Shown piece by piece: positions 1 to 8,633 of a stretch of DNA of 64,000 nt (its first letter is position 1; the number at the start of each line of letters is the position of its first letter). Made by a program: the position numbers and the translations under genes. The DNA is from a bacterium D16-51 (GTDB lineage: Bacteria > Bacillota > Clostridia > Lachnospirales > Lachnospiraceae): positions 45,565-109,564 of the forward strand of contig RAYE01000010.1 of the NCBI GenBank assembly GCA_003612285.1, given 5' to 3'. The notes under the pieces are model-generated. The model worked only from the letters and a program-made list of their open reading frames with translations, did no database searches and was not told where the DNA came from.

Positions 1-1
1 C

Positions 2-934
2 AATCTTCCCTATGTCTGTTGGAATTGTGACAGCCCCCTGCTCGCCATGTACCATAAATCTGTCTTCTATCCAACTAACATTATCTTCTGTTTTGACCGT
101 TCCAATTATGAGGAGTTCCGCATTCTTGGCGTCAAAAATATTTTCCATCTTCCCCTGGCAGTCCACACAGAACGCCTTTCCAGGCAGATTTCTTTTGATA
201 CGTCTGCGATATACCCAGTTTCTTTTGTCGGAAGCCTCTATGAGAAAAACTCTTTTGACCGCATTGCAGGCCAGCTTCCGCCTTATCTCTGTGGATATCT
301 GGAAGGTGCAATGAATGCACAGCTTTTAGTGTCCGGAGGCAGCCTGCTGGAACCCCTGCTTACTGATGATATATGCCTGATGATTGAAGAACTTATGGAT
401 TATCACCAGTCAGCGCAATCCTTTGCCAGTACGCGCAGCTTGTTTGCCAGCACTGTCCTTGGCTTTAAAACAGCTTCCCTAGAACGGTATCAGAATTTGA
501 ATGCCCTGTCGCTATCTGCGCCTGTACACCTTTTCACAGATAGTTTTACCGATAACCTCCCGCTTGTCCATACACATGGCCCTGTTGACTATCTGTCTGA
601 AATGCCCCAGGTGTTCCATGACAGCAAAATTAACCTGAATATGACAATCCCCAACATTAAAACAGGAATCCCGCTGCGAATCTGGGATATCTTAGGAAGC
701 GGCGGCTTTGCCCTGACAAACTACCAGGCAGAATTTGACGGAATCTTCCAGGCTGGAGGTACTCTTGATATCTTTGAAGATACGGAAGAACTTATGGACA
801 AAACAGCATTTTATTTAAAACATGACAGCATACGGAATAAAATCGCCAGACAGGGATTAGAGCTTGTCAAAAAAGAGCATAATTATACTGTCCGCATAAC
901 CCAGATGCTCCAGCAAATAGCACACTGTATCTGA
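2..934 (+). CDS. CgeB-like glycosyltransferase, 5' truncated by window edge
   Basis: The reading frame is open from base 2 (in-frame residues NLPYVCWNCDSPLL precede the first Met at 47), so the gene begins upstream of the window; about 310 residues are visible. The N-terminal part resembles the DUF3880 region of CgeB-type proteins (a 'DSPLL' motif followed by 'IFCFDRSNYEEF'), and the C-terminal ~100 residues, with 'GIPLRIWDILGSGGFAL', match the glycosyltransferase group 1 domain found in spore maturation protein CgeB and related surface-glycan enzymes. By family it should transfer a nucleotide-activated sugar in the cytoplasm; substrate is unknown. The aminopeptidase gene follows after 90 bases on the same strand, but a functional link is not obvious. 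Confidence 0.7.
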   Translation, partial: NLPYVCWNCDSPLLAMYHKSVFYPTNIIFCFDRSNYEEFRILGVKNIFHLPLAVHTERLSRQISFDTSAIYPVSFVGSLYEKNSFDRIAGQLPPYLCGYLEGAMNAQLLVSGGSLLEPLLTDDICLMIEELMDYHQSAQSFASTRSLFASTVLGFKTASLERYQNLNALSLSAPVHLFTDSFTDNLPLVHTHGPVDYLSEMPQVFHDSKINLNMTIPNIKTGIPLRIWDILGSGGFALTNYQAEFDGIFQAGGTLDIFEDTEELMDKTAFYLKHDSIRNKIARQGLELVKKEHNYTVRITQMLQQIAHCI

Positions 935-1024
935 CCGTTTAAAAGCAATTTTCAATCATCCCCCGGAGGCAACGGGATTGCCAACCCATTTGCAGCCGCC
1001 AGGCAGAAAGGAAAGAATAGAAAA

Positions 1025-3115
1025 ATGAAATTATCAGATAAAATTCTCGAAGAAAAGAAACAATATTCCGAACGGTTTGAATTTGCCGTAGAGCGCATCC
1101 GCTCCATCCAAAAAGAAGCCATGCAGGAAAATTGCCCTGTTAATGTGCATGGAAAAGCCTTCGGGGAATATTTTCACCGTACCGCTTCTTTTTTACTGCA
1201 AATTGCCGATTTATACCAGCAAAAAGAAACAAAACAACTATCCGGGTGCTCCCTGGATGAATTAAAAGCACTGAATACTGCCCTATACCAGGACGTGCTT
1301 CCTAAAAACTATGAAAAAAGTTTTGCAAATCCGGCCTATGCTGCCTCTATCCTTGGCGGCGGATTTTCTGCCGTATTATGCACCCTGTATACAGAGCTGC
1401 GCAGCAATATTGCCTATGCTTTTGAAAGCCGTCTCTTTTACCTGACAATCAGCTTTGAGCTTTTTATAGAAATCTACAATATCATAGAGCAGCCTGACGC
1501 AGACGCCAGGGAAGCCAAATCTGCAATTTACTACTATTTCTTTGATTATGCAGACCTGATGGCAGAAGACGGGATGCATGATTCCTTTGACCCGGAATAC
1601 AATTTTGCAACGGAAATTATCTGTAACTGTGACTTACAGGATTTACGGTATCTGTACTATTTTGGAGAATATGTTTCAGAAAATGAATGGAAAACCGCAG
1701 CCTATTTCAATACTTTATCAGAACAGGAAATTCAGGATATGGCCTTTACCTTTACAGACGGATTCCGGCACGGCTTCGAACTGTACCAGATTGATTTGTC
1801 CCAGAAAAAAACAGTGAATATCCGTTACCACCTCGGCATGGAACGGATGATACGGACCATGATAACCCAGTTTAAAGAACTCGGCCTAACCCCCTGTATT
1901 TACCGTGCCGGAACCAGCATCCGAAAACGGAATCCCAGAGGAAAAGTCGGCTATACCGGGACTTCCCCTAATAAGCAGTATGATTATGACCACCGCATGG
2001 ATGACTCCCTGTTTTTTGACAAAGCATATGCTGACCGTCTCCTGCAGGTGCAGAAACAGGCATTGGAATCCATGAAAGAACTCTGCGCTGATTTCGCCGG
2101 TCCTGCTGTCGTTGAAACATTTGGGGAAGAACCCTTTAATCCTGCTGAAAAGAAAGAAAACTTAAAATATACTGAAAAGCAACAGAAATGGAAAGTAGAA
2201 TTTCAGTCAGAAAACGGCATTCTGACCAATAAATATATCCCGGGAGACCAGACCAGCTTTTCCATTATCTCCTACCCTCTTCCGGAAATCGGGAAAAAAT
2301 ATGAAGAAATATTCCAGGAAACCATCCATGTCAATACCCTGGATCAGACAGAATACCTTGCTATCCAGACAAAACTTATACAGGCGCTAGACTGCGGCGA
2401 ATTTGTCACCATTACTGGGCGCAATGGGAATAAAACTAACCTGGCCGTTTCCCTTACGCCTATGGCGCAGCCAGAAAAGGAAACACGCTTTGAAAACTGC
2501 CTTGCAGACGTCAATATCCCTCTGGGGGAAGTCTTTACCTCCCCACAGTTAAATGGAACCAACGGTATTCTGCATGTGACAAAAGTATTCTTAAATGGTT
2601 TAGAATACCACAACCTTTCCCTGACCTTCAAAGACGGCATAATAACAGACTATAACTGCAGTAATTTTGATGCGCCCGAAGAAAACAAAAATTATATCCG
2701 CGCCAATGTCCTGTTCCACCATGACACACTGCCAATGGGGGAATTTGCAATCGGTACAAACACTGCCGCCTATGCAATGGGGAAAAAATACAATATCTCA
2801 CATCTGCTCCCAATCCTGATTGCAGAGAAAACAGGCCCTCACTTTGCAGTAGGCGATACCTGCTTTTCCCATGAAGAAGAACTTGCCACCTATAACCCGG
2901 ATGGAAAAAAGATGATTGCAAAAGAAAATGACTACTCCAGGCTGCGCCACACAGACTGCCAAAAAGCATATTTTAACTGCCATACAGATATCACCGTCCC
3001 ATATGACGAATTAGGCGACATCTGCGTACACACAAAAGAGGGAGAAACTATCCCCATAATCCGCCAGGGCCGTTTCGTCCTCCCAGGGACAGAACAGCTC
3101 AATATAGCGCTGTAA
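1025..3115 (+). CDS. M29-family (thermophilic aminopeptidase T-like) aminopeptidase, long N-terminal extension
   Basis: The C-terminal ~350 of 696 residues carry the M29 metallo-aminopeptidase pattern: Glu502 in GEVFTSP, Glu573 in GEFAIGTN, His606 in GPHFAVG, and His653/Asp655 in CHTDI, which align with the residues that bind the two metal ions in AmpT/AmpS/PepS. Family members cleave N-terminal residues from peptides in the cytoplasm. Typical M29 enzymes have 370-410 residues; here about 300 extra, mostly hydrophilic residues precede the catalytic part and I do not recognise them as a domain. The start has an AAAGGAAAG ribosome-binding site about 10 bases upstream. The gene is convergent with the kinase-like gene downstream, 30 bases apart. 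Confidence 0.8.
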   Translation: MKLSDKILEEKKQYSERFEFAVERIRSIQKEAMQENCPVNVHGKAFGEYFHRTASFLLQIADLYQQKETKQLSGCSLDELKALNTALYQDVLPKNYEKSFANPAYAASILGGGFSAVLCTLYTELRSNIAYAFESRLFYLTISFELFIEIYNIIEQPDADAREAKSAIYYYFFDYADLMAEDGMHDSFDPEYNFATEIICNCDLQDLRYLYYFGEYVSENEWKTAAYFNTLSEQEIQDMAFTFTDGFRHGFELYQIDLSQKKTVNIRYHLGMERMIRTMITQFKELGLTPCIYRAGTSIRKRNPRGKVGYTGTSPNKQYDYDHRMDDSLFFDKAYADRLLQVQKQALESMKELCADFAGPAVVETFGEEPFNPAEKKENLKYTEKQQKWKVEFQSENGILTNKYIPGDQTSFSIISYPLPEIGKKYEEIFQETIHVNTLDQTEYLAIQTKLIQALDCGEFVTITGRNGNKTNLAVSLTPMAQPEKETRFENCLADVNIPLGEVFTSPQLNGTNGILHVTKVFLNGLEYHNLSLTFKDGIITDYNCSNFDAPEENKNYIRANVLFHHDTLPMGEFAIGTNTAAYAMGKKYNISHLLPILIAEKTGPHFAVGDTCFSHEEELATYNPDGKKMIAKENDYSRLRHTDCQKAYFNCHTDITVPYDELGDICVHTKEGETIPIIRQGRFVLPGTEQLNIAL

Positions 3116-3145
3116 GCAAAATCCCCGTTGTTATTTCATGGCAGC

Positions 3146-3763
3146 TTAAGCACATACAATATTTTGCCCTGTCATCCTCACCAGGACATCGGCACAGGCG
3201 TCCAGCCCAAGGCTCCCACTATTCAGGCACAAATCAAACCTGGACATGTCCCCCCATTTCCAGCCAGTATGTGTATTGTAAAAGCTGCCTCTTCTCTTAT
3301 CCGACTTGCGCAGGAAATCTTTTGCCTCTTCCCTTGCGATTTTTTCGGTTTCCACCGCACGTTCAATACGATAGTCTTTATCGGCATAGACAAAAACTTT
3401 CAGGCAGTCTTTCCTGTCCTTTAAAATATATGACGCACATCTTCCTACAATCACGCAGTCCTGCTTTTCAACAATTTCCTCAATAATCCGTTTCTCTTCC
3501 AAAAACAGCTTTTCTGTCATCGGCAAATTCGGATTGTCCTTTTTACTTCCGCCCAATGCAGTTTTAGAAAGATTGAAAATAATGCTTCCCGGAGCTGTCT
3601 CTTCCAAATCCCCAATATAGATTGGCGATATGTCAAGCCTTTTTGCCGCCTCCACTAAAATAGTCCTGTCAAACAGCTTAACCCCCAGCTTTTCCGCAAC
3701 CCTTCTTCCAATCTCATTGCCGCCGCTTGCAAACTCACGTTCCATTGTAATAATCTTATACAA
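3146..3763 (-). CDS. cytidylate kinase-like family protein
   Basis: 205 residues. The N-terminus reads ITMEREFASGGNEIGRRVAE (residues 5-24), the modified P-loop of the cytidylate kinase-like family (PF13189), and VIVGRCASYILKDR in the middle matches the conserved 'GR.A..IL' segment. These proteins are P-loop nucleoside monophosphate kinase relatives; most are uncharacterised and CMP kinase activity is not shown for many of them. Translation probably starts at a TTG codon (3763), since GGGAG lies about 9 bases before it and no ATG precedes the P-loop in frame. The gene is monocistronic on the minus strand, convergent with the aminopeptidase. Confidence 0.8.
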   Translation of the reverse strand: MYKIITMEREFASGGNEIGRRVAEKLGVKLFDRTILVEAAKRLDISPIYIGDLEETAPGSIIFNLSKTALGGSKKDNPNLPMTEKLFLEEKRIIEEIVEKQDCVIVGRCASYILKDRKDCLKVFVYADKDYRIERAVETEKIAREEAKDFLRKSDKRRGSFYNTHTGWKWGDMSRFDLCLNSGSLGLDACADVLVRMTGQNIVCA

Positions 3764-3833
3764 AAATACCAGCTCCCTTCTTTTTCTTAAACTCCATTAT
3801 AGTACACGTCTGTAGAGTTGACAAGCACCGCTT

Positions 3834-4781
3834 TCATATATTTAAAAGGTCTTGATGCGCCGTTAAAAAGAAAGACACTGCCGCAAGCACCAGAAACCCT
3901 GCACAAAACAATGTAAGCACTATCCCCTTTGCAATCCTGATGCCAAACGGCGCCGGGTATAGCCTGCCATCCTTAATTTCCCTTCTTTTTGACGACCGCA
4001 GCAATATAAGTACAACAACTAAATAAGCCGGAATCCCTGCCAGATTCCTCCAAGTATAGCCATCAATACTGCCAGTAATTGTATTATCTCCATAAAGGCC
4101 AGCCGCTAGAAGCGCGCCAAAGTCATTCCATGCATGCAGCAGCATAACAAACCACAAGCTATTAGTACGCAGATAAACAGCGCCTAGCAGCATTCCTAGA
4201 AAGCTTGCCATAATTGACTGTACCAATGCACTTTCCAGCCCTATGCCAGAGAGTATATTCGTCATATGACAGGCGCCAAAAAGCGCTCCCTGCAGCACAA
4301 TGACAAGAAAAATCCCCTTGTCTGTATGGACAGAAAATTTATCTTTCAAAATACTGGTCACAATTCCACGGAACACCAGCTCTTCCGTAAAACCAATCCC
4401 AAGCATTGCTAAAATAAATAAAAGAATATCACCGGCAGGAGCTAACGCCTGAAACTTATAATCTTCCGTCAGTCCATACATTGCCAGGTTGCTCACTGCT
4501 GCAACCGCCCCTACCATAATCATATATCCACCTGTTCCAATGCTGTAAAGAATCCCCCTGCTTTTCTGTGCCAAAACGTCTCCAAAGCCCATCGCAAAAA
4601 AAACAGCAAGTACAAAAACATCTGCAATCAACATGGAAGCAAGCTGAACCGCAAAATCCTGATGAAGCACCATCATTACAGGAATAGCGCTCAAATGAAA
4701 TATCAATAAATACGAAACAATGACAGCAATACAACTACATATTGGCAGTTTTTCCCTGAATTTTTTTAACATATTTTGCAT
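3834..4781 (-). CDS. CPBP family intramembrane glutamic protease
   Basis: 315 residues starting at ATG 4781, chosen because AAGGAG lies 10 bases upstream; a longer in-frame ORF to 4913 would run through the terminator of the neighbouring gene. The protein is very hydrophobic with about eight membrane segments. Glu133-Glu134 and Arg138 in TEELVFRG form the EExxxR motif of CPBP (CAAX protease/bacteriocin-processing) enzymes, followed by His in FGACHMTN and HAWNDFG, the other conserved motifs of this family. Such enzymes cleave substrates within the membrane or take part in bacteriocin self-immunity; no peptide substrate gene is visible nearby. Confidence 0.85.
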   Translation of the reverse strand: MQNMLKKFREKLPICSCIAVIVSYLLIFHLSAIPVMMVLHQDFAVQLASMLIADVFVLAVFFAMGFGDVLAQKSRGILYSIGTGGYMIMVGAVAAVSNLAMYGLTEDYKFQALAPAGDILLFILAMLGIGFTEELVFRGIVTSILKDKFSVHTDKGIFLVIVLQGALFGACHMTNILSGIGLESALVQSIMASFLGMLLGAVYLRTNSLWFVMLLHAWNDFGALLAAGLYGDNTITGSIDGYTWRNLAGIPAYLVVVLILLRSSKRREIKDGRLYPAPFGIRIAKGIVLTLFCAGFLVLAAVSFFLTAHQDLLNI

Positions 4782-4867
4782 ATTATCCTTTCTCCTTTTT
4801 TCCTTCACCCTTACATCTACCAGGCTGCCGTTTAAGCCGGTTCCTGAAAAAGGGGAAATCCTGCTAT

Positions 4868-4902
4868 AAAACAAAACCGGAGCGTATTGTAAAATACGCT
4901 CC
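4868..4902 (-). terminator. rho-independent terminator of the coiled-coil gene
   Basis: A perfect 10-bp stem (4879-4888 with 4893-4902, loop of four) is followed on the minus strand by GGTTTTGTTTT. It lies just after the coiled-coil protein gene (ends 4951) and before the CPBP protease start at 4781. Confidence 0.85.
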
Positions 4903-4950
4903 AAACATTTCATAATATTGAGATGAAAAGGTATTTTGCCTCAACGGATA

Positions 4951-6027
4951 CTATGCAGAAACATCAAAACCACCAGAAACCGGTGCTGCTGTTTCCGCCG
5001 GAGCTGCTTCTGGCGCTACTGCTTCCCCGCCATCTGCCGTTCCGCCTTCCTGGGCATTCGCTGCATCTTCTTTCATTCCAACATCAACCAGCCCAAGCGC
5101 CGCTGCAATCATGTCGTCAGATGCCAGTTCATTTCTCTCAAGCATGTATCCCTGCTGCTGCAGCAAATTGATTTTCCTTTTCAGATACTGCATATCAGCC
5201 TGCATCAACTCCATATCTTCCTGACGGCGGTGCCTGTTCTTTCTCTGTTTTTCATTTGCTTTCAGTTCCTTTTGCAGACGGGCAATCTCTGCATCCACTT
5301 TCTGCTTCTTTGACACATGGCGAATGCCTTTTCCCTGCTGTTTTGCCTGAAGCTCCACAGAATCATTTTTCTTTTTCTGCACTGCTTCGCTCTTCATATT
5401 ATTAACCTTTTTCCGTGCAGTACGGACCATCTTATAAGCATGCTGCAGCGCAAGCTGAACCTCTCTGTCCTCATATTTCCCACTGGCTGCCTTGCGCCGC
5501 AGAGAACTAAGGTTTGAGGTTGCCGTAGTAAGGGCGTTGGACGCCTGTGCAGAAGTTTTTGCCGTACTGATTGCAGAAGATACTCTATGGTAATTATAAG
5601 AAAGCTTCCCTCTGTTTTTCTTCTTTTCTTCCTGCTGCTTTTTCTTTAATTCTTTCATACGGTCCAACATCCGCTGAAGAGACTTCAAAATCTGTTCTGC
5701 TTCTTCCAGCCTCTTCTTTAACGAATCTTTTTCTTCCTCATCATCCTTGCTTTTCCCTTTTTCCGCCTTTTCTTCCTCAATGGTCCCAAGCTTTTCTTCC
5801 TGTTCCTTTAATATAAACTCCTGATACCATGCCGCCACATCATTTGTCCTCTGGGACACCTCATAGCTAACAGCCCCATCCTGCCCTGATGTATGGGCAT
5901 CTTCCTTTGTTTCTGTCCGCCTGCCTGCATCTGTATCACGCTTTGGCCCAGACGCAGGGCGGTTTTGCTGTACCTTTGCAGCTGCTGCAGCCTGTGCAGC
6001 GTATTCCCCCATTTTATCAACTGCCAT
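4951..6027 (-). CDS. hypothetical coiled-coil protein
   Basis: 358 residues; ATG 6027 chosen because AAGGAG sits 7-8 bases upstream, seven codons inside the longest ORF. No membrane segment or signal peptide. Residues ~65-150 and ~235-300 are extremely rich in Lys, Glu and Gln with heptad-like spacing (coiled coil, e.g. LKKRLEEAEQILKSLQRMLD), separated by a Ser/Ala/Thr-rich stretch; the tail is rich in Ala, Gly and Pro. I do not recognise a catalytic domain. It is monocistronic, with its own terminator at 4868-4902. A structural or scaffold role is possible but not demonstrated. Confidence 0.75.
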   Translation of the reverse strand: MAVDKMGEYAAQAAAAAKVQQNRPASGPKRDTDAGRRTETKEDAHTSGQDGAVSYEVSQRTNDVAAWYQEFILKEQEEKLGTIEEEKAEKGKSKDDEEEKDSLKKRLEEAEQILKSLQRMLDRMKELKKKQQEEKKKNRGKLSYNYHRVSSAISTAKTSAQASNALTTATSNLSSLRRKAASGKYEDREVQLALQHAYKMVRTARKKVNNMKSEAVQKKKNDSVELQAKQQGKGIRHVSKKQKVDAEIARLQKELKANEKQRKNRHRRQEDMELMQADMQYLKRKINLLQQQGYMLERNELASDDMIAAALGLVDVGMKEDAANAQEGGTADGGEAVAPEAAPAETAAPVSGGFDVSA

Positions 6028-6134
6028 ATTATCACTCCTTAAATCCATTTGAAAATTCTCTGCAACTCCATTTGCACATAAGGCAAGTTTTCATATAATG
6101 TATCGGATGTTTTTGCTATTATAATAACAGGTGA

Positions 6135-7310
6135 TCAGGTATTCTTTCCGCTTCCATATTCTTTCACACCCTTTTTTAGCCGTTTTATGCCTTCCATTAC
6201 AAGTTCTTTCGGACAGGCAATATTTATCCTTAAAAAACCATCGCCATTACCTCCATACACACTTCCATCCATAAGATATAATTTGGCCTCTTTTCTTAAA
6301 AAAGCTGCCAGCCTGCGGGAAGAAACAGATAAACTGCGGCAATCCAGCCACAAAAGATATGTGGCTTCTGTCGAAACTACCGTTATCTGTGGCAGTTCGT
6401 TTTTCAAAAACTCCACAACATACTGTTTATTCTCCTGCAAATATTGACGCAGTTCTTCCAGCCATAGGCCCCCCTTTGTAAATGCTGCAGCTGCCGCATC
6501 AACTGCAAATACATTTGGCTCCCCCGCCCCATCGGCCCATAGCCCCTTCTTCATCTTTCGGTACATCGCCTTATCTGGCACAAAAACTGCCGCCGTCTTT
6601 ATTCCCGCCAGATTAAAGCTTTTTGTCGGGGCAACTGCCGTTATGCTGATTTCCTTACAGGTTTCTGACACAGAGGCAAATGGGATATACTCAAGCCCTG
6701 GCGCTGTTAAATCACAGTGAATTTCATCGGAAAGCAAAATTACATGGTGCTTTTTACAAAGTTCTCCTACCTTCTTTAACGTTTCCCGGTTCCAGATTAT
6801 TCCGACAGGATTATGGGGATTACATAAAACCATCATGGTTGTCCCCGGGTCTGACAACTGCTGCTCTAACAACGGAAAATCCATCTCATACCGGCCACTG
6901 TCATAACGCAAAGGATTTTCTGCTATCTTTCTTCCATGATCGGTAACCGCATGGAAAAAGCCATTATAAACCGGCGTCTGTATCAAAACCTTGTCTCCTG
7001 GTTCTGTCAGGTTTTTAACAGCGATGGAAATAGCCGGGATTACACCTGTACAAAACAGCAGCCACTCCTTTTCTATCTGAAAATGATGTACTTTTTCCCA
7101 CCAGCCCTTATAAGCCTGATACCATTCCTCCGGCACAATTGTATAACCATAAATTCCATGTTTTGCCCTTTTACAGATTGCTTCCTGGATTTCCGGTGCA
7201 GTACAAAAATCCATATCTGCCACCCACATGGGCAGTTCGCCTTCTGGTACGTCCCATTTCAGCGAATAGCTGCCCCTGCGGTTTCTTGACGTATCAAAAT
7301 CGTATTTCAT
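6135..7310 (-). CDS. MalY/PatB-type pyridoxal phosphate aminotransferase (cystathionine beta-lyase-like)
   Basis: 391 residues of fold-type I PLP enzyme. The Schiff-base lysine is Lys230 in APTKSFNLAG; the CNPHNPVG segment (163-170) and SDEIHCDL (194-201) hold the Asn and Asp that contact the cofactor, and the N-terminal PMWVADMDF is diagnostic of the MalY/PatB subfamily rather than of ordinary aspartate aminotransferases. MalY/PatB proteins cleave cystathionine or cysteine to pyruvate, ammonia and a thiol, and in E. coli MalY also modulates MalT. GAGGAAGGAT provides a clear ribosome-binding site. The HAD phosphatase gene lies 20 bases upstream on the same strand, so the two are probably cotranscribed. 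Confidence 0.88.
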   Translation of the reverse strand: MKYDFDTSRNRRGSYSLKWDVPEGELPMWVADMDFCTAPEIQEAICKRAKHGIYGYTIVPEEWYQAYKGWWEKVHHFQIEKEWLLFCTGVIPAISIAVKNLTEPGDKVLIQTPVYNGFFHAVTDHGRKIAENPLRYDSGRYEMDFPLLEQQLSDPGTTMMVLCNPHNPVGIIWNRETLKKVGELCKKHHVILLSDEIHCDLTAPGLEYIPFASVSETCKEISITAVAPTKSFNLAGIKTAAVFVPDKAMYRKMKKGLWADGAGEPNVFAVDAAAAAFTKGGLWLEELRQYLQENKQYVVEFLKNELPQITVVSTEATYLLWLDCRSLSVSSRRLAAFLRKEAKLYLMDGSVYGGNGDGFLRINIACPKELVMEGIKRLKKGVKEYGSGKNT

Positions 7311-7330
7311 ATCCTTCCTCCTCTAAAACT

Positions 7331-8203
7331 TTAACCCTGCATACGTTTCATAAACTCACAAATAGCGGCAGCAGCCCCATCCTCTTCATTACTCAATGTA
7401 ATAAAGTCAGCCTTTTTTTTCAGTTCCTCTGAAGCATTCCCCATAGCAACCCCAAAACTGGCTTTTACCACCATATCCATATCATTAATGTCATCGCCGC
7501 ACGCCATCGTTTTTTCCGGTGCAATGCCCAGTAACCTTGCAAGCTTTAACATCCCATTGCCTTTCCTTGCTGTTACCGTATTTACCTCCAGGTTATGCGG
7601 CGCCCCAGATACCAGCGTTATATCCTCTACCTGGATAAGCCTCTGGTAAACCTCCTGCTTCTTCTTTCTCCCCTCTTCGTCCATGTAAAAATTTATTGTT
7701 ATCTTTTCTACCTTTCCTTCTTTTTGCCGGACATATTCCATCAAGTCTGGAAAAAACTCCCTGCCAGCCAGCAAATAGTCTGCCATCACCTGCGGCAGCC
7801 CCATTTTGGGTATCCATTCCTTTCCATATTCCGGCATATGACCCACACCCTGTACAAAACAATCTGGCACCACAGGATATTCCTTTAAGATTTCTAATAC
7901 CTCCAGCACTTTTTCGTCTGACAGCATGTCTTCCGAAATTCTCTTCCATTTTTGCTTTATAAAATCTTCAATCTCATATATAACTGCCCCATTGGAGGCA
8001 ACAGCATATCCTATTTCACGGATTTCCATTAGTTCTTTCGGTATCCCGCTGATTGGCCTCCCGGTTACCGGCACAACGCAATATCCTGATGCAATCGCTT
8101 CCTGAATTATCTGCCTGGTCTTCTCAGAAATTCTCTTCTCATTATTAAAAACTGTCCCGTCCAAGTCCAGGGCAATCAGCCCTTTCAATCCTTTTCCTGC
8201 CAT
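7331..8203 (-). CDS. Cof-type HAD-IIB family phosphatase
   Basis: 290 residues. Motif I LDLDGTVFN holds the nucleophile Asp13 and Asp15, motif II is VVPVTGRP, and the C-terminal motif CGDDINDMDMV carries the Mg-binding aspartates, with a type IIB cap between them. Cof-type enzymes dephosphorylate sugar phosphates, pyridoxal phosphate or FMN-related compounds; the sequence does not decide the substrate. Start supported by GGAGGAAAT ATG. It is the first gene of a two-gene unit with the downstream aminotransferase; the intergenic region upstream separates it from the divergent riboflavin operon. Confidence 0.88.
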   Translation of the reverse strand: MAGKGLKGLIALDLDGTVFNNEKRISEKTRQIIQEAIASGYCVVPVTGRPISGIPKELMEIREIGYAVASNGAVIYEIEDFIKQKWKRISEDMLSDEKVLEVLEILKEYPVVPDCFVQGVGHMPEYGKEWIPKMGLPQVMADYLLAGREFFPDLMEYVRQKEGKVEKITINFYMDEEGRKKKQEVYQRLIQVEDITLVSGAPHNLEVNTVTARKGNGMLKLARLLGIAPEKTMACGDDINDMDMVVKASFGVAMGNASEELKKKADFITLSNEEDGAAAAICEFMKRMQG

Positions 8204-8224
8204 ATTTCCTCCATTGCAAACTTT

Positions 8225-8260
8225 AGGAACTGCATATATAACATACAGTTAGTTCCTTAT
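8225..8260. repeat. AGGAACTG-type palindrome
   Basis: TAGGAACTG and CAGTTAGTTCCT form a short hairpin with an AT-rich loop upstream of the HAD phosphatase. It resembles three other AGGAACTG palindromes in this window (23039-23077, 23927-24082, 41604-41658). Confidence 0.5.
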
Positions 8261-8345
8261 ATACTACCCCATCACCAAAGGTTATTTTACATTATACCAC
8301 TTAGCCTTTATTTTTCAACCAAAGCAAATACCTTAGAAAATGTGC

Positions 8346-8374
8346 TTGCAAAAACCTGATTCTTATGATATTAT
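8346..8374 (+). promoter_or_regulatory. sigma-A-type promoter of the riboflavin operon
   Basis: TTGCAA (8346-8351), a 17-base spacer and TATTAT (8369-8374) stand directly before the FMN riboswitch, so transcription should begin around 8381 and run through the aptamer. Confidence 0.7.
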
Positions 8375-8398
8375 AACAAAAGTTTAAGTGTCTATCTA

Positions 8399-8520
8399 TT
8401 TTCAGGGCGGGGTGTAATTCCCCACCGGCGGTATTCCAAGAAAGGTAAGCCCGCGAGCCGTAAGGCATGATTTGGTGAGAATCCAAAGCCGACAGTATAG
8501 TCTGGATGAGAGAAGATAGT
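8399..8520 (+). promoter_or_regulatory. FMN riboswitch (RFN element)
   Basis: The aptamer is recognisable by its conserved blocks in order: TTCAGGGCGGGGTGTAATTC, CCCCACCGGCGGT, GCCCGCGAGCCGTAAGGCATGA, GGTGAGAATCC, GCCGACAGTATAGTCTGGAT and GAGAGAAGATA. FMN binding is known to favour a downstream terminator and repress riboflavin genes. Here an intrinsic terminator follows at 8541-8573 and then ribD-ribE-ribBA-ribH. Confidence 0.97.
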
Positions 8521-8540
8521 AGAGATAGTGTGTTAATTGT

Positions 8541-8573
8541 GCCCTGAATACTATTATGTGTTCAGGGCTTTTT
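8541..8573 (+). terminator. riboswitch-controlled intrinsic terminator
   Basis: GCCCTGAA pairs with TTCAGGGC across a 12-base loop and is followed by TTTTT. It lies 20 bases after the FMN aptamer and 60 bases before ribD, the position expected of the expression platform. Confidence 0.9.
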
Positions 8574-8633
8574 CTGTATTCAGAAACTGTGATAAAACAA
8601 CAGCGCCCTATTTGCAGCAGGAGGTGGTTTTGG

